Counted from the stretch's first letter, positions 53,222 to 61,936 are shown. The stretch is DNA of 64,000 bases from Azospirillum oryzae (GCF_008364795.1 NZ_VTTM01000002.1:960590-1024589), one strand, 5' to 3'. Notes: generated by a model not told the origin, from the sequence alone. Made by a program: numbers and translations.

Positions 53222-53244
53222 GGGTGCTTTCCCATCAGGCAAGC

Positions 53245-53326
53245 CGTCATTCCCGCGAAGGCGGGAATCCAGGCTTTTCAGGTGCTTGATCGGGAAGCCT
53301 GGATCCCCGCCCTTGCGGGGACGACG
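53245..53326. repeat. REP-like palindrome (CGTCATTCCCGCGAAGGCGGG type)
   Basis: CGTCATTCCCGCGAAGGCGG followed by GAATCCAGGCTT faces AAGCCTGGATCCCCGCCCTT then GCGGGGACGACG, forming an imperfect inverted repeat of about 82 bases. The sequence is the well-known type of intergenic repeat found in many proteobacteria. It fills the gap between the convergent haemoglobin and DUF465 genes and may act as a 3' hairpin for both. Confidence 0.85.
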
Positions 53327-53343
53327 TCAACAGGCCCGTTTGG

Positions 53344-53544
53344 TTAAGCAATGATGTCCGGCAGCAGCCGGCTCTCCAGGACCATGATCTGGTCCTTCAG
53401 CATCAGCTTGCGCTTTTTCAGCCGCTGCATCTGCAACTGGTCATAGGGCGCGCGTTCGACCAGCCGGGCGATGACGTCGTCCAGGTCGCGGTGCTCGCTG
53501 CGCAAGCTCGCCAGCTTTTCCTTCAAAATCTCTTGCTCGTTCAT
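53344..53544 (-). CDS. DUF465 (YdcH family) small protein
   Basis: The 66-residue product is a helical hairpin: MNEQEILKEKLASLRSEHRD, then LDDVIARLVERAPYDQLQMQ and RLKKRKLMLKDQIMVLES. This is the standard DUF465/YdcH pattern, including the final LKKRKLxLKD segment. Function is unknown. The start is the ATG at 53544, where the conserved domain begins; the frame upstream is not conserved-looking. It is convergent with the haemoglobin gene and divergent from pfkA. Confidence 0.9.
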   Translation of the reverse strand: MNEQEILKEKLASLRSEHRDLDDVIARLVERAPYDQLQMQRLKKRKLMLKDQIMVLESRLLPDIIA

Positions 53545-53816
53545 CGCGCCCGTTAGGAATGGCCGTTGCCCCGGGTGGATCGGGGGTGCTCTTGCGGGTG
53601 ACCCGTTGGCTGGGCGGGCCGGACTATACCAGAAATCCGGCGGCACGGCACCGCCAAACCGCCGGTTCGGTCCTTTGGCCATCCGGGATATCGCCGCGGC
53701 GAGGGGATCGGCCCGATGCCTCCTTTGCGGATACCGGCAATGATTGCGGGAAACGCCTGTTCCGGTAACATGGTGGTCCATTTCAATGAACAGGCGAACG
53801 GGACGGGAAACCCTCA

Positions 53817-54911
53817 ATGACTGCCCCAATTAAAGCCGGCAAGCGTATCGGCATCCTGACCAGCGGCGGCGATTGCGCCGGGCTGAACGCGGTCATCCGT
53901 GCGGTGGTCCACCGCGCCACCGGCTATGGCTGGCAGGTGCTGGGCATCAAGGAAGGCACCCAGGGCCTGCTCCAGCGTCCGGTGCAGTACCAGACGCTCG
54001 ACCTCGGCTCCGTCGACGGGCACATGATGCGCCAGGGCGGTACCATCCTTGGCACGACCAACCGAGGCGACCCCTTCGCCTATCCGATGCCCGACGGCAC
54101 GCTGAAGGACCGTTCCGACGAGATCATCGGCGGCTACCGCGAACTCGGCCTGGACGCGCTGATCGGCATCGGCGGCGACGGCAGCTTCGCCATTCTGCAC
54201 AAGCTGGCGCAGAAGGGCGGCTTCCCGATGGTGGGCGTGCCTAAGACCATCGACAACGACCTGGGCAAGACAGAGGTGTCGGTCGGCTACGACACCGCCG
54301 TCGCCGTGGCGGTGGAGGCGCTGGACCGCCTGCAGCCCACCGCCGCCAGCCACCACCGCGTGATGGTTCTGGAGGTGATGGGCCGCGACGCCGGCCACAT
54401 CGCGCTGGCGGCCGGCATCGCCGGCGGGGCCGACGTGATCCTGATCCCGGAAATCCCCTATTCCATCGAAAGCATCGCCACCAAGATCAAGGACGTCCGC
54501 GATTCTGGGCGCAATTTCGCCCTGGTCGTGGTGTCCGAAGCGGTGAAGACGCTGGAAGGCACCGGTGTGAAGAAGATCCTCCAGGGCGGCGAGAAGCGCT
54601 ATGGCGGCATCGGCGACTATATCGGCGAGAAGATCGCCGACGCCACCGGAGCCGAGACCCGCGTCACCGTGCTCGGCCATGTCCAGCGCGGCAGCATGCC
54701 CAGCCCGCGCGACCGCCTGATCGCGTCGGCTTTCGGCGTCCATGCCGTCGACCTGATTGCGGAAGGCAAGTTCAACCGCATGGTCGCCTGGTCCAACCGC
54801 AGCGTCATCGACGTGCCGATCACCGAGGCGATCGAGCATTACTCCTGTGTCGAACTGGACGGCGCGCTGGTGAAGACCGCCCGCGGCCTGAACATCAGCT
54901 TCGGCGACTGA
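53817..54911 (+). CDS. pfkA: 6-phosphofructokinase family enzyme
   Basis: The 364-residue enzyme phosphorylates fructose 6-phosphate. It has the N-terminal ILTSGGDCAGLNAVIRA (13-29), GGDGSFA (119-125), the catalytic TIDND with Asp146 (144-148), MGRDAGHIAL and VTVLGHVQRG. The phosphoryl-donor positions are mixed: Gly in GGDG as in ATP enzymes, but Lys143 in PKTIDND as in pyrophosphate enzymes (ATP enzymes have PGTIDND). The donor therefore cannot be settled by sequence. The start ATG lies 3 bases after an in-frame-free region with a GGGACGGGA site upstream. A TIGR02444 gene follows 24 bases downstream. Confidence 0.93.
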   Translation: MTAPIKAGKRIGILTSGGDCAGLNAVIRAVVHRATGYGWQVLGIKEGTQGLLQRPVQYQTLDLGSVDGHMMRQGGTILGTTNRGDPFAYPMPDGTLKDRSDEIIGGYRELGLDALIGIGGDGSFAILHKLAQKGGFPMVGVPKTIDNDLGKTEVSVGYDTAVAVAVEALDRLQPTAASHHRVMVLEVMGRDAGHIALAAGIAGGADVILIPEIPYSIESIATKIKDVRDSGRNFALVVVSEAVKTLEGTGVKKILQGGEKRYGGIGDYIGEKIADATGAETRVTVLGHVQRGSMPSPRDRLIASAFGVHAVDLIAEGKFNRMVAWSNRSVIDVPITEAIEHYSCVELDGALVKTARGLNISFGD

Positions 54912-54935
54912 CGGGCGCCTCATGAGCGGCGCCCC

Positions 54936-55391
54936 ATGACAGGCTCGATGTCGGCGAACCCGTTCTGGGACTTTTCCCTGGCCGTCTACGGACGGCCGGG
55001 GGTGCCCGCCTGCTGTCTGGCCTTGCAGGACCGGCGCGGGGTGGACGTCAATGTCCTGCTGTTCGCCGCCTGGGCCGGGCTGGATTGCGGCATCCGCCTG
55101 TCCGCCGGGGACATTGCCCGCATCGACGGATCGGTGTCCGGCTGGCGCGATGAGATGGTGCGCCCACTGCGTGCCCTGCGCCGCCGCGCCAAGACGGAGG
55201 ACGACGCCCTCTACCGCCGCATGAAGGCCGCGGAACTGGAGGCTGAGCGCGTCCAGCAGGACCGCCTGTTCGCCGCCGGCGGGTTCCTGCCGCAGCCGGG
55301 CGGCAGCGTGGAACTGGCCGCCGCCAACATGGCGCTGCTGGTGCCGGGCGGCGACCCGGCGCTGGACGAACTGGTCGGGGTGCTGAGTTAG
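54936..55391 (+). CDS. TIGR02444 (DUF2390) family protein
   Basis: The 151-residue product begins NPFWDFSLAVYGRPGVPACC after a few residues and has LQDRRGVDVNVLLFAAWAGL, the defining segment of the TIGR02444 family. The rest is helical (ALYRRMKAAELEAERVQQDR). Function is unknown. It lies 24 bases after pfkA on the same strand and is convergent with the secreted protein gene at 55397. Confidence 0.85.
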   Translation: MTGSMSANPFWDFSLAVYGRPGVPACCLALQDRRGVDVNVLLFAAWAGLDCGIRLSAGDIARIDGSVSGWRDEMVRPLRALRRRAKTEDDALYRRMKAAELEAERVQQDRLFAAGGFLPQPGGSVELAAANMALLVPGGDPALDELVGVLS

Positions 55392-55396
55392 ACCGC

Positions 55397-55831
55397 CTAC
55401 CTGTTCAGAATCAGCTCGTCCGGATTGCGGGTGACGTTCGACACCAGCACCGGCTTGCCCGCATAGAAGGCGCTGCAGCGCTTGCCGCTGACCAGACGGG
55501 TCAGCGCCGCTTCCCACTCGCGCCCCTTGGGGCCGATGATGCGCAGTTTCAGCTGGTCGACCAGCGGGACGACCTTGAAGGACTCGATCTCGATCGGCTC
55601 GGCGCTGGTGGTGGTGAAGACATCCTGCTTCAGCGTCAGGGTCTTGCCGTTGATCTCCAGCGTCACGTCCTGCGCCCACGGGCAGCCGTTCGACTTGGCG
55701 CCTTCGTTGGCTTGCGCGGCAGCGATCCCGGAGCCCAGCAACAGGGCGGCGGCGAGAGCGACCCGGTGGAGGCCGGATTGGCCCCGGCGGAAGCCGGATT
55801 GGCAAAGTGCCCGGATTGGGCGGGAGTTCAT
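55397..55831 (-). CDS. secreted uncharacterised protein
   Basis: The 144-residue product has an N-terminal signal (basic start then VALAAALLLGSGIAAAQA, about 24-41). The mature part has beta-type sequence: GCPWAQDVTLEINGKTLTLK, then IEIESFKVVPLVDQLKLRII and WEAALTRLVSGKRCSAFYAG, with two Cys that could pair. No family is recognised. The ATG at 55831 has a GAGGAGCGG ribosome site. It is convergent with the TIGR02444 gene (5-base gap) and divergent from the TPR-glycosyltransferase gene. Confidence 0.75.
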   Translation of the reverse strand: MNSRPIRALCQSGFRRGQSGLHRVALAAALLLGSGIAAAQANEGAKSNGCPWAQDVTLEINGKTLTLKQDVFTTTSAEPIEIESFKVVPLVDQLKLRIIGPKGREWEAALTRLVSGKRCSAFYAGKPVLVSNVTRNPDELILNR

Positions 55832-56014
55832 GATCCGCTCCTCAGGAGTGCGGCGCGGACAATAGCGATGCGTCAGCCTCATGACAATCCAGGGAAAATC
55901 CCGATTCTGTGACCGTTTGCGACGATTTCCGACCGTGCCCGGCTGGACCGGGGAGGGGATGCCGGGGCATGATCTGGGCCCCGGCAACGCGCCCGCCAAC
56001 CCGCAAGAGTTCCG

Positions 56015-57811
56015 ATGGTTACTTTGTCGCAGGCCCTGCTGATCGCCCTCGACCACCATCAGGCGGGCAGAGTGGCGGAGGCGGAGGACATCTATCGCCG
56101 AATCCTCGACGCCGATCCGGAACATGCCGATGCCATGGAACTGCTGGGCGTGCTCGCCGCCCAGACCGGCCGCCTCGGCTTGGCTGGGCGCATCCTGCGC
56201 TTTGCGGTAGCGTTGCGTCCCGACGGCGCCGGCGGCCTTTCCAACCTCGCCGGGGTGGAGCAGTCGGCCGCTGCATTGGACAATGCCGTGCGGCTCTATG
56301 GCCGGGCGTTGCGTCTCATGCCCGACCTTGCCGACGCCCACGCCAGCCGTGCCGGTGCCCTGCGCCGGCTGGGGCGAATGGAGGCGGCGCTGCTCGCCAC
56401 CGCCGAGGCGCTGGCCCTGGCGCCCGGCCATGCCGACGCGCTGGCGAACCGGGCCGCCGCCCTGCTGTCGTCCGGAGACTCCTCGGCGGCCGAGCGTTGT
56501 GCCCGCCGCTCGCTCCGCCTGAACGCCCGCTCCGCCGTCGCGCACGCGACCCTGGCCGCAGCGCTCGCCGCGCAACGCCGTTGGGCGGAGGCGGAGTCCG
56601 CCGCCCGCGATTCGCTGGCGCTCGACCGAAATGCCGGCGAGGCGTGGGAGGTGCTGGGCGCCGTCCTGGCCAAGCTCGGCCGCTTCCCGGAGTCGCTTGA
56701 GAGCTTCACGGTAGCCGAACGGCTGCGGCCCGGCCCCTCGACAAATTCATCGCTGTATGCGGCCCGCGGCACCGCCCTGATCGCCATGGCCCGCCCGGCG
56801 GAGGCGGCTGCCGACTTCGAGCGCGCCCTGGCCGACCGGCCGCAGGATGCCGGCCTGCATTGGAATCTCGGCTTTGCCCGCTTGATGGCCGGCGATTACG
56901 CGCGCGGCTGGCCGGAGTTCGACTGGCGCCGCCACGACGACCGCGCCGAACCGCCCTGGCGCCGCTTCGCCCAGCCGACATGGCGCGGCGAGCCGCTGAA
57001 CGGCCGGACCATCCTGCTCTATGCCGAACAGGGGTTGGGCGACACGCTGCAATTCCTGCGCTATGTCCCATTGGTGGCGGCCCGCGGCGGCCGGGTGGTT
57101 CTGGAGGTGCAGCGCCCCCTGCTGCCCCTGCTGGAGCCGATGCCGGGCGTGGAGGGGGCGGCGCAGGTCATCGCCCGCGGCGACCCGTTGCCGCCCTTCG
57201 ACCTCGAATGCCCGCTGATGAGCCTGCCGCGCGCCTTCGCCACCGTCGTGGACTGCGTGCCGGCCGATATCCCCTATCTGCGTCCCGATCTTCTGCGTGT
57301 CGGCCGCTGGCGCGACCGGCTGGGGGCGCATGGCGCGATGCGCGTCGGGCTCGTCTGGGCCGGCAACCCGCGCTTTCCCGGCGACGAGGAGCGCTCACCC
57401 AGGCTGGCCGGCCTGCGCGGGCTGCTCGACGTGCCGGGCTGCCGCTTCTACGGTTTGCAGATGGGGCCGGGGCGCGCCGACCTCGCCGACGCCGTCCTGC
57501 CGGGCAGCTTCACAGACCTGGGGCCGGAGATCGGCGACTTCGCCGATACTGCGGCGATCATGGCCAACCTCGACCTCGTGGTGTCGTCCTGCACCGGGCC
57601 GGCCCATCTGGCCGGGGCGCTCGGCGTGCCGACGTGGCTGGCACTGCCCTTTTCGCCCGACTGGCGCTGGCTGACCGGCGGCGACGACAGCCCGTGGTAT
57701 CCGACCGCCCGCCTGTTCCGGCAGCCGGCACCCGGCGACTGGCCGTCGGTCGCCGGGCACATGGCTGCCGAACTGGCGGCGCTGGCTCAGCGTTTCAGGC
57801 CGTTGCCGTAG
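56015..57811 (+). CDS. TPR protein with GT9/GT-B-like glycosyltransferase domain
   Basis: The 598-residue product has tetratricopeptide repeats over about residues 1-300 (repeating units such as AEDIYRRILDADPEHADAME and NLAGVEQSAAALDNAVRLYG). A glycosyltransferase-like region follows, with LLYAEQGLGDTLQFLRYVPL (about 333-352), VGLVWAGNPRFPGDEERS and VSSCTGPAHLAGALGVPTWL (about 522-541). The last motif resembles the heptosyltransferase/GT9 donor region. Such proteins glycosylate proteins or surface polymers. The gene's 3' end overlaps the convergent lipoprotein gene by 25 bases. Confidence 0.85.
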   Translation: MVTLSQALLIALDHHQAGRVAEAEDIYRRILDADPEHADAMELLGVLAAQTGRLGLAGRILRFAVALRPDGAGGLSNLAGVEQSAAALDNAVRLYGRALRLMPDLADAHASRAGALRRLGRMEAALLATAEALALAPGHADALANRAAALLSSGDSSAAERCARRSLRLNARSAVAHATLAAALAAQRRWAEAESAARDSLALDRNAGEAWEVLGAVLAKLGRFPESLESFTVAERLRPGPSTNSSLYAARGTALIAMARPAEAAADFERALADRPQDAGLHWNLGFARLMAGDYARGWPEFDWRRHDDRAEPPWRRFAQPTWRGEPLNGRTILLYAEQGLGDTLQFLRYVPLVAARGGRVVLEVQRPLLPLLEPMPGVEGAAQVIARGDPLPPFDLECPLMSLPRAFATVVDCVPADIPYLRPDLLRVGRWRDRLGAHGAMRVGLVWAGNPRFPGDEERSPRLAGLRGLLDVPGCRFYGLQMGPGRADLADAVLPGSFTDLGPEIGDFADTAAIMANLDLVVSSCTGPAHLAGALGVPTWLALPFSPDWRWLTGGDDSPWYPTARLFRQPAPGDWPSVAGHMAAELAALAQRFRPLP

Positions 57812-58050
57812 CGCGAGCAGTCGTAATCGTCGGTCCCGGCCTCTGCCCGACCGCCGTTGGAGGTGTTGTAGCGCGGATCGTCGCAGCGGCCGTTGCGGGC
57901 GTAGGACGAATCGGAACTCCCCGACCCGAACAGCCCGCCGCCGCTGCCGCCGAACAGGCCGCCGCCACTGCCGCTGCTGCTGGTCTGGTTGCAGGCGGCG
58001 AGCGCCAGCGGCACGGCGGCGATGATAAGGACTCGAAGCGCGGTCTTCAT
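57787..58050 (-). CDS. small Gly/Ser-rich lipoprotein
   Basis: The 87-residue product has a lipoprotein signal (MKTALRVLIIAAVPLALAAC) with the Cys at position 20. A Gly/Ser-rich repeat (GGLFGGSGGGLFGSGSS) follows. The C-terminal part, RCDDPRYNTSNGGRAEAGTD then DYDCSRYG, has two Cys. Function is unknown. The last 25 bases overlap the TPR-glycosyltransferase gene on the opposite strand. The start has GGGAAGGGA upstream. Confidence 0.75.
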   Translation of the reverse strand: MKTALRVLIIAAVPLALAACNQTSSSGSGGGLFGGSGGGLFGSGSSDSSYARNGRCDDPRYNTSNGGRAEAGTDDYDCSRYGNGLKR

Positions 58051-58151
58051 GGCATTCCCTTCCCGGTTGGTGGTGGCGAAGAAAAAGCGTTCCTTCGCCT
58101 TCAACAGGGCAGGGCGCCGATAAATTCCCGCGTCTGCGCTTCGCTCGATCT

Positions 58152-58892
58152 TTACTCGAACGGCTGGAACAGGCGCGTGGTGGGATTGATCGCCCACATT
58201 TCGCCCGTCTGGATGTCGAACCACCAGCCATGGATGTTCAGCGTGCCTGCTTCCACTCCTTCGCGCACGAAGGGGAAGGTCATCAGGTTGTCGACAGACG
58301 CGCGGACCGCCGCCCGCTCGATCACTGCCGGGGTGTCCTGTAGCTTTTCCGCATCGGCCCGTGCCTGTTCGGAGCCTTCCGGCCCGACATAGGGGTCGAG
58401 CGCCGAACCGGCGATGGACACCCAGGGCGAAATGAAATCGTCCTCCGACTTCTGGCCTGCGCGCAGCCGGATCAGGCCCTGGATGCCGCCGCACTGGGCA
58501 TGGCCCAGCACGATGATCTCCGACACCTTCAGCGACTTGACCGCGTATTCGATGGCGGCCGAGGTGCCGTGATAGGCGCCGTCGGGCTGATAGGGCGGGA
58601 CGAGGTTGGCGACGTTGCGCACGACGAACAACTCGCCCGGTTCGGCGGTGGTCAGCAGGGCGGGATCGACCCGACTGTCGGAACAGCCGATCACCAGAAC
58701 CTCCGGGTGCTGCCCTTCGGTCACCAGTTGCCGCATGCTGTCGGGCCGGCGTTCGTAGTAACGGGCGCGGAAGGACTTGATGCCGGCCAGAAGCTGGCGG
58801 ATGGGCTCGCTCGGTTTGCTGCTGAAGGGCATGGTCGGCCTGTTCCCGTTGCTGCCGGCCGGCGGCGTTGCCGGCTCCGCGTCATGATTCAT
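58152..58892 (-). CDS. beta-class carbonic anhydrase
   Basis: The enzyme interconverts CO2 and bicarbonate. The product (246 residues from the ATG at 58892) has the zinc ligands Cys70, His131 and Cys134 in VIGCSDSRVDP and LGHAQCGG, and the Asp72-Arg74 dyad. Residues 84-113 (EPGELFVVRNVANLVPPYQP) are typical of the beta class. The true start could be the ATG at 58832, giving 226 residues; neither has a strong site, and the first 20 residues are polar and unconserved. It is 84 bases downstream of ubiX on the same strand. Confidence 0.93.
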   Translation of the reverse strand: MNHDAEPATPPAGSNGNRPTMPFSSKPSEPIRQLLAGIKSFRARYYERRPDSMRQLVTEGQHPEVLVIGCSDSRVDPALLTTAEPGELFVVRNVANLVPPYQPDGAYHGTSAAIEYAVKSLKVSEIIVLGHAQCGGIQGLIRLRAGQKSEDDFISPWVSIAGSALDPYVGPEGSEQARADAEKLQDTPAVIERAAVRASVDNLMTFPFVREGVEAGTLNIHGWWFDIQTGEMWAINPTTRLFQPFE

Positions 58893-58976
58893 TGACAGCG
58901 GTATAACGGCATTGCGCCCGCGCACCAAGCCGCCAGTTGCGTGGTGCCGCAACAAGCCGTTCGCGGCGTTGGCCGG

Positions 58977-59573
58977 TCAGGCCTCCGCCGGCCGTTCGCC
59001 CCACCGCCGCAGGTTGCCGGCGTCCAGTCCGAACAGGTCCAGCACCCGCCCCACCGAATGGTCGACCAGATCGTCGATGCTCTGTGGCTTGGCATAAAAG
59101 GCGGGGACCGGCGGCGCGATCACCGCGCCCATTTCGGCCAGCGCGGTCATGGTGCGCAGATGGCCCAGATGCAGCGGCGTCTCCCGCACCATCAGCACCA
59201 GCCGTCGCCGCTCCTTCAGCGCCACGTCGGCCGCCCGCGTCAGCAGGGTGGAGGTGACGCCGCTGGCGATCTCGCTCATCGTGCGGACGGAGCAGGGAGC
59301 GACCACCATGCCCAGCGTGCGGAAGCTGCCGCTGGACACCGCTGCGCCGATGTCGGCGGCGGCATAGCTGACATCGGCCAGCGCCCGCAGCTCCGCCACC
59401 TTCATGCTGGTTTCATGCGCCAGCGTGACCTCGGCGGAGCGGTTGACGACCAGATGCGATTCGACGCCGATCCGCCGCAGCGTCTGCAGCATGCGGATGC
59501 CATAGATCACCCCCGACGCGCCGCTGATGCCGACGACGAGCCGGGGCGGAGAGCTGGTGGGATCATCGGTCAT
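58977..59573 (-). CDS. ubiX: UbiX-family flavin prenyltransferase
   Basis: UbiX joins dimethylallyl phosphate to FMN to make the prenylated flavin used by UbiD-type decarboxylases. The 198-residue product has VVGISGASGVIYGIRML (13-29), the flavin-binding SSGSFRTLGMVVAPCSVRT and the C-terminal RETPLHLGHL segment. Length is typical. No ubiD gene is nearby. It is on the same strand as the carbonic anhydrase and trcR genes but separated by repeats, so co-transcription is uncertain. Confidence 0.95.
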   Translation of the reverse strand: MTDDPTSSPPRLVVGISGASGVIYGIRMLQTLRRIGVESHLVVNRSAEVTLAHETSMKVAELRALADVSYAAADIGAAVSSGSFRTLGMVVAPCSVRTMSEIASGVTSTLLTRAADVALKERRRLVLMVRETPLHLGHLRTMTALAEMGAVIAPPVPAFYAKPQSIDDLVDHSVGRVLDLFGLDAGNLRRWGERPAEA

Positions 59574-59602
59574 GGCGGGCTTCTATGCTCTCATCAAGCG
59601 GC

Positions 59603-59692
59603 ATTCCCTCTCCCGGGGCTCTCAGCGGATCTTCGATCCGTCTGACGCCGTCAGCACAAACGAAGTTTGTGCGAGAGGCGGGAGAGGGATAC
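59603..59692. repeat. REP-like element with nested hairpins between trcR and ubiX
   Basis: Outer arms ATTCCCTCTCCCGG and GCGGGAGAGGGAT enclose two smaller perfect hairpins: CGGATC-TTC-GATCCG (59626-59640) and GCACAAAC-GAA-GTTTGTGC (59654-59672). It lies just after the trcR stop on the minus strand and before ubiX. The three-stem layout is typical of dispersed intergenic repeats and could stabilise or end the trcR message. Confidence 0.7.
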
Positions 59693-59698
59693 TCACCC

Positions 59699-60313
59699 TC
59701 AGTGCGCGTCTTCCTGTTCGGAATAGCGGTCGTCGTCGCGGTTCTCGCCATAGAAGTCCTCGGCGGCTTCCTCCGGCGGGCGGGGCACGCCACCGCGGCG
59801 GATGGCCAGCGCCAGTGCTTCTTCCAGTTCGCGCTGCGAGCAGAGGCCCAGCATCACCGGGCCGCGCGGCTTGATGTTGGCGACGTTCCAGTGGGTGCGG
59901 TCGCGCACCGCGGCGATGGTCGGCTTGGTGGTGCCGATCAGGCGGCAGATCTGGGCGTCCGACAGCTCCGGATGGTGCTTCAGCAACCAGGCGATGGCGT
60001 CGGGCTTGTCGCCGCGCTTGGTGATCGGGGTATAGCGCGGGCCCTTGGACCGGGAAGCGACCTGCGGCAGGTCGGCGACCAGAAGCTTCAGGCGCAGATC
60101 CTGATTCTTCTCGCAGCGTTCGATTTCCTGCTTGGTCAGCTGGCCGTTGGCGATGGGGTCCAGCCCCACCATGCCGACCGCGACCTCGCCGTCGGCGATG
60201 GCCTGGACTTCCAGCGAATGCATGCCGCAGAAGGCGGCGATCTGCTCGAAGGACAAGGACGTGTTCTCGACCAGCCAGACGGCTGTCGCTTTCGGCATCA
60301 AGGGCAGTGCCAT
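59699..60313 (-). CDS. trcR: cell-cycle transcriptional regulator TrcR (DUF1013)
   Basis: The 204-residue product matches the alphaproteobacterial DUF1013/TrcR family, proposed to regulate cell-cycle genes. It starts MALPLMPKATAVWLVENTSL and has SLEVQAIADGEVAVGMVG, PRYTPITKRGDKPDAIAWLL and KPTIAAVRDRTHWNVANIKP, a winged or helical DNA-binding-like region. The acidic C-terminus (about 180-204) is variable. The second of two adjacent ATGs is used (60313), because AGGAGG is then spaced by 4 bases. It stands alone upstream. Confidence 0.92.
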   Translation of the reverse strand: MALPLMPKATAVWLVENTSLSFEQIAAFCGMHSLEVQAIADGEVAVGMVGLDPIANGQLTKQEIERCEKNQDLRLKLLVADLPQVASRSKGPRYTPITKRGDKPDAIAWLLKHHPELSDAQICRLIGTTKPTIAAVRDRTHWNVANIKPRGPVMLGLCSQRELEEALALAIRRGGVPRPPEEAAEDFYGENRDDDRYSEQEDAH

Positions 60314-60583
60314 CATCCCTCCTGACAAACTCTTCACCGGTCGCACCCGCTGGCGGGTGGTGCGGCCGGTCGTTCGAACTGGTTATGCGGTGCGGGGGCG
60401 GCTTCGCGACCCCGGGGCGGCCGCCCCATTCTCGTCACCACGATATAGGGCGAATACCGGTCCGCGTAAGCATGCTTGCGCAGGCGCACCGGGAAATCCC
60501 GGCCGCCCGCTCGCCTCTGCTAACCTGTCTTGCCGGTCGATGGCAAGCCCGACGGCGCGGATGTGACGAAGAAAAGCGCAAAA

Positions 60584-61600
60584 TCAGGCGGCGTCCGGCC
60601 CGACCGTCAGCACGATCTTGCCGATATGCGCGCTGCTTTCCATCAGCCGGTGCGCCTCGTCCGCCTGTTCCAGTGGGAATGTGCTGTGAATCTGCGGCCT
60701 GATGCCGCCGGACTCCAGCAGCGGCCAGACATGCTCGCGGAGCGCCGCGGCGATGCGGCCCTTCTCCGCCACCGGTCGGGCGCGCAGGGTCGATCCGGTC
60801 AGGGTCAGCCGCTTGGTCATCACCGGGGCCATGTTCAGCGACACCTTCGCCCCCTGCAGGAAGGCGATGGAAACGTGGCGGCCGTCCACCGCCATGATGT
60901 CGATGTCGCGGGCGATGTAATCGCCGCCGACCATGTCGAGCACGACGTCGACGCCGCGCCCGCCGGTCGCCTCGCGGATCACCGCGACGAAATCCTCGGT
61001 CTTGTAGTTGATGGCGCGGTCGGCCCCCAGTTCCTCGCAGGCGCGGCACTTGTCGTCGCTGCCGGCGGTGGTGAACACCGTGGCGCCGAAGGCCTTGGCC
61101 AGCTGGATGGCGGTGGTGCCGATGCCGCTCGACCCGCCATGGATCAGCAGGGTCTCGCCGCGCTTCAGCGCGCCGCGCTCGAACACGTTGGTCCAGACGG
61201 TGAAGAAGGTCTCCGGCACCGCCGCCGCCTCGACCATCGACAGCGGGGCGGGGACGGGCAGGGCCTGCACCGCCGGCACCACGCAATATTCGGCATAGCC
61301 GCCGCCGGCCACCAGCGCGCAGACCTTGTCGCCGCTGGCCCAGTTCTCCACCCCCTCGCCGATGGCGATCACCGTGCCGGACAGCTCCAGCCCAGGAAGG
61401 TCGGACGCGCCCGGCGGCGGGTCGTAGCGGCCCTGGCGTTGCAGTGTATCGGGGCGGTTCACCCCGGCGGCGGCGACCTCCACCAGGATCTCGCCGGGAC
61501 CGGGCACCGGCGCCGGGCGGCGGGTCGGGCGCAGCACCTCCGGTCCTCCGGGCTGGGTGATCTCGACGCATCGCATGCTGTCGGGCAGGCTCAAGCCCAT
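60584..61600 (-). CDS. NAD(P)H:quinone oxidoreductase, zinc-free MDR family
   Basis: The 338-residue product is a quinone oxidoreductase of the MDR superfamily (PIG3-like). It has VAAAGVNRPDTLQRQGRYDP near the N-terminus, the Rossmann NADPH site LLIHGGSSGIGTTAIQLAKA (about 145-164) and GGRGVDVVLDMVGGDYIARD. The zinc Cys and His residues of alcohol dehydrogenases are absent. It reduces quinones or acts on alpha,beta-unsaturated substrates; the exact one is unknown. The ATG at 61600 starts the conserved domain. The DUF1192 gene diverges from it. Confidence 0.92.
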   Translation of the reverse strand: MGLSLPDSMRCVEITQPGGPEVLRPTRRPAPVPGPGEILVEVAAAGVNRPDTLQRQGRYDPPPGASDLPGLELSGTVIAIGEGVENWASGDKVCALVAGGGYAEYCVVPAVQALPVPAPLSMVEAAAVPETFFTVWTNVFERGALKRGETLLIHGGSSGIGTTAIQLAKAFGATVFTTAGSDDKCRACEELGADRAINYKTEDFVAVIREATGGRGVDVVLDMVGGDYIARDIDIMAVDGRHVSIAFLQGAKVSLNMAPVMTKRLTLTGSTLRARPVAEKGRIAAALREHVWPLLESGGIRPQIHSTFPLEQADEAHRLMESSAHIGKIVLTVGPDAA

Positions 61601-61738
61601 GGCGGTCGTCCCTTCCATTTTTGTCTGTCCGTTCCGGCGCCTGACGGCACCGGCACGTTGGCATTGTCCGGTGCGAAAGGTAGATTTGCCGGACCGGCCT
61701 GACAAGGCGAACCACGCGGCAGGGGAGGGACCCACAGC

Positions 61739-61936
61739 ATGGCCATCGACGACCGTTTCGAGGATCTGGAGCCGCGCAAGGCCAAGCCGGCGCCCAAGGA
61801 CCTGACCGTGATGGGCGTGGCCGAGATCGAGGCCTACATCGCCACGCTGGAGGCGGAGATCGACCGCGCCCGCGCCGCCATTGCCGCCAAACAGGCGCAG
61901 AAATCGGCGGCGGAAGCGTTCTTCAGGAAGGGCTGA
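61739..61936 (+). CDS. DUF1192 small protein
   Basis: The 65-residue product matches DUF1192, a short alphaproteobacterial family of unknown function. It starts MAIDDRFEDLEPRKAKPAPK and has LTVMGVAEIEAYIATLEAEI followed by a helix rich in Ala, Arg and Lys. The typical family layout is an acidic N-terminus and one amphipathic helix. A strong GGGGAGGGA site precedes the ATG. It is divergent from the quinone oxidoreductase gene and followed by a strong terminator. Confidence 0.9.
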   Translation: MAIDDRFEDLEPRKAKPAPKDLTVMGVAEIEAYIATLEAEIDRARAAIAAKQAQKSAAEAFFRKG

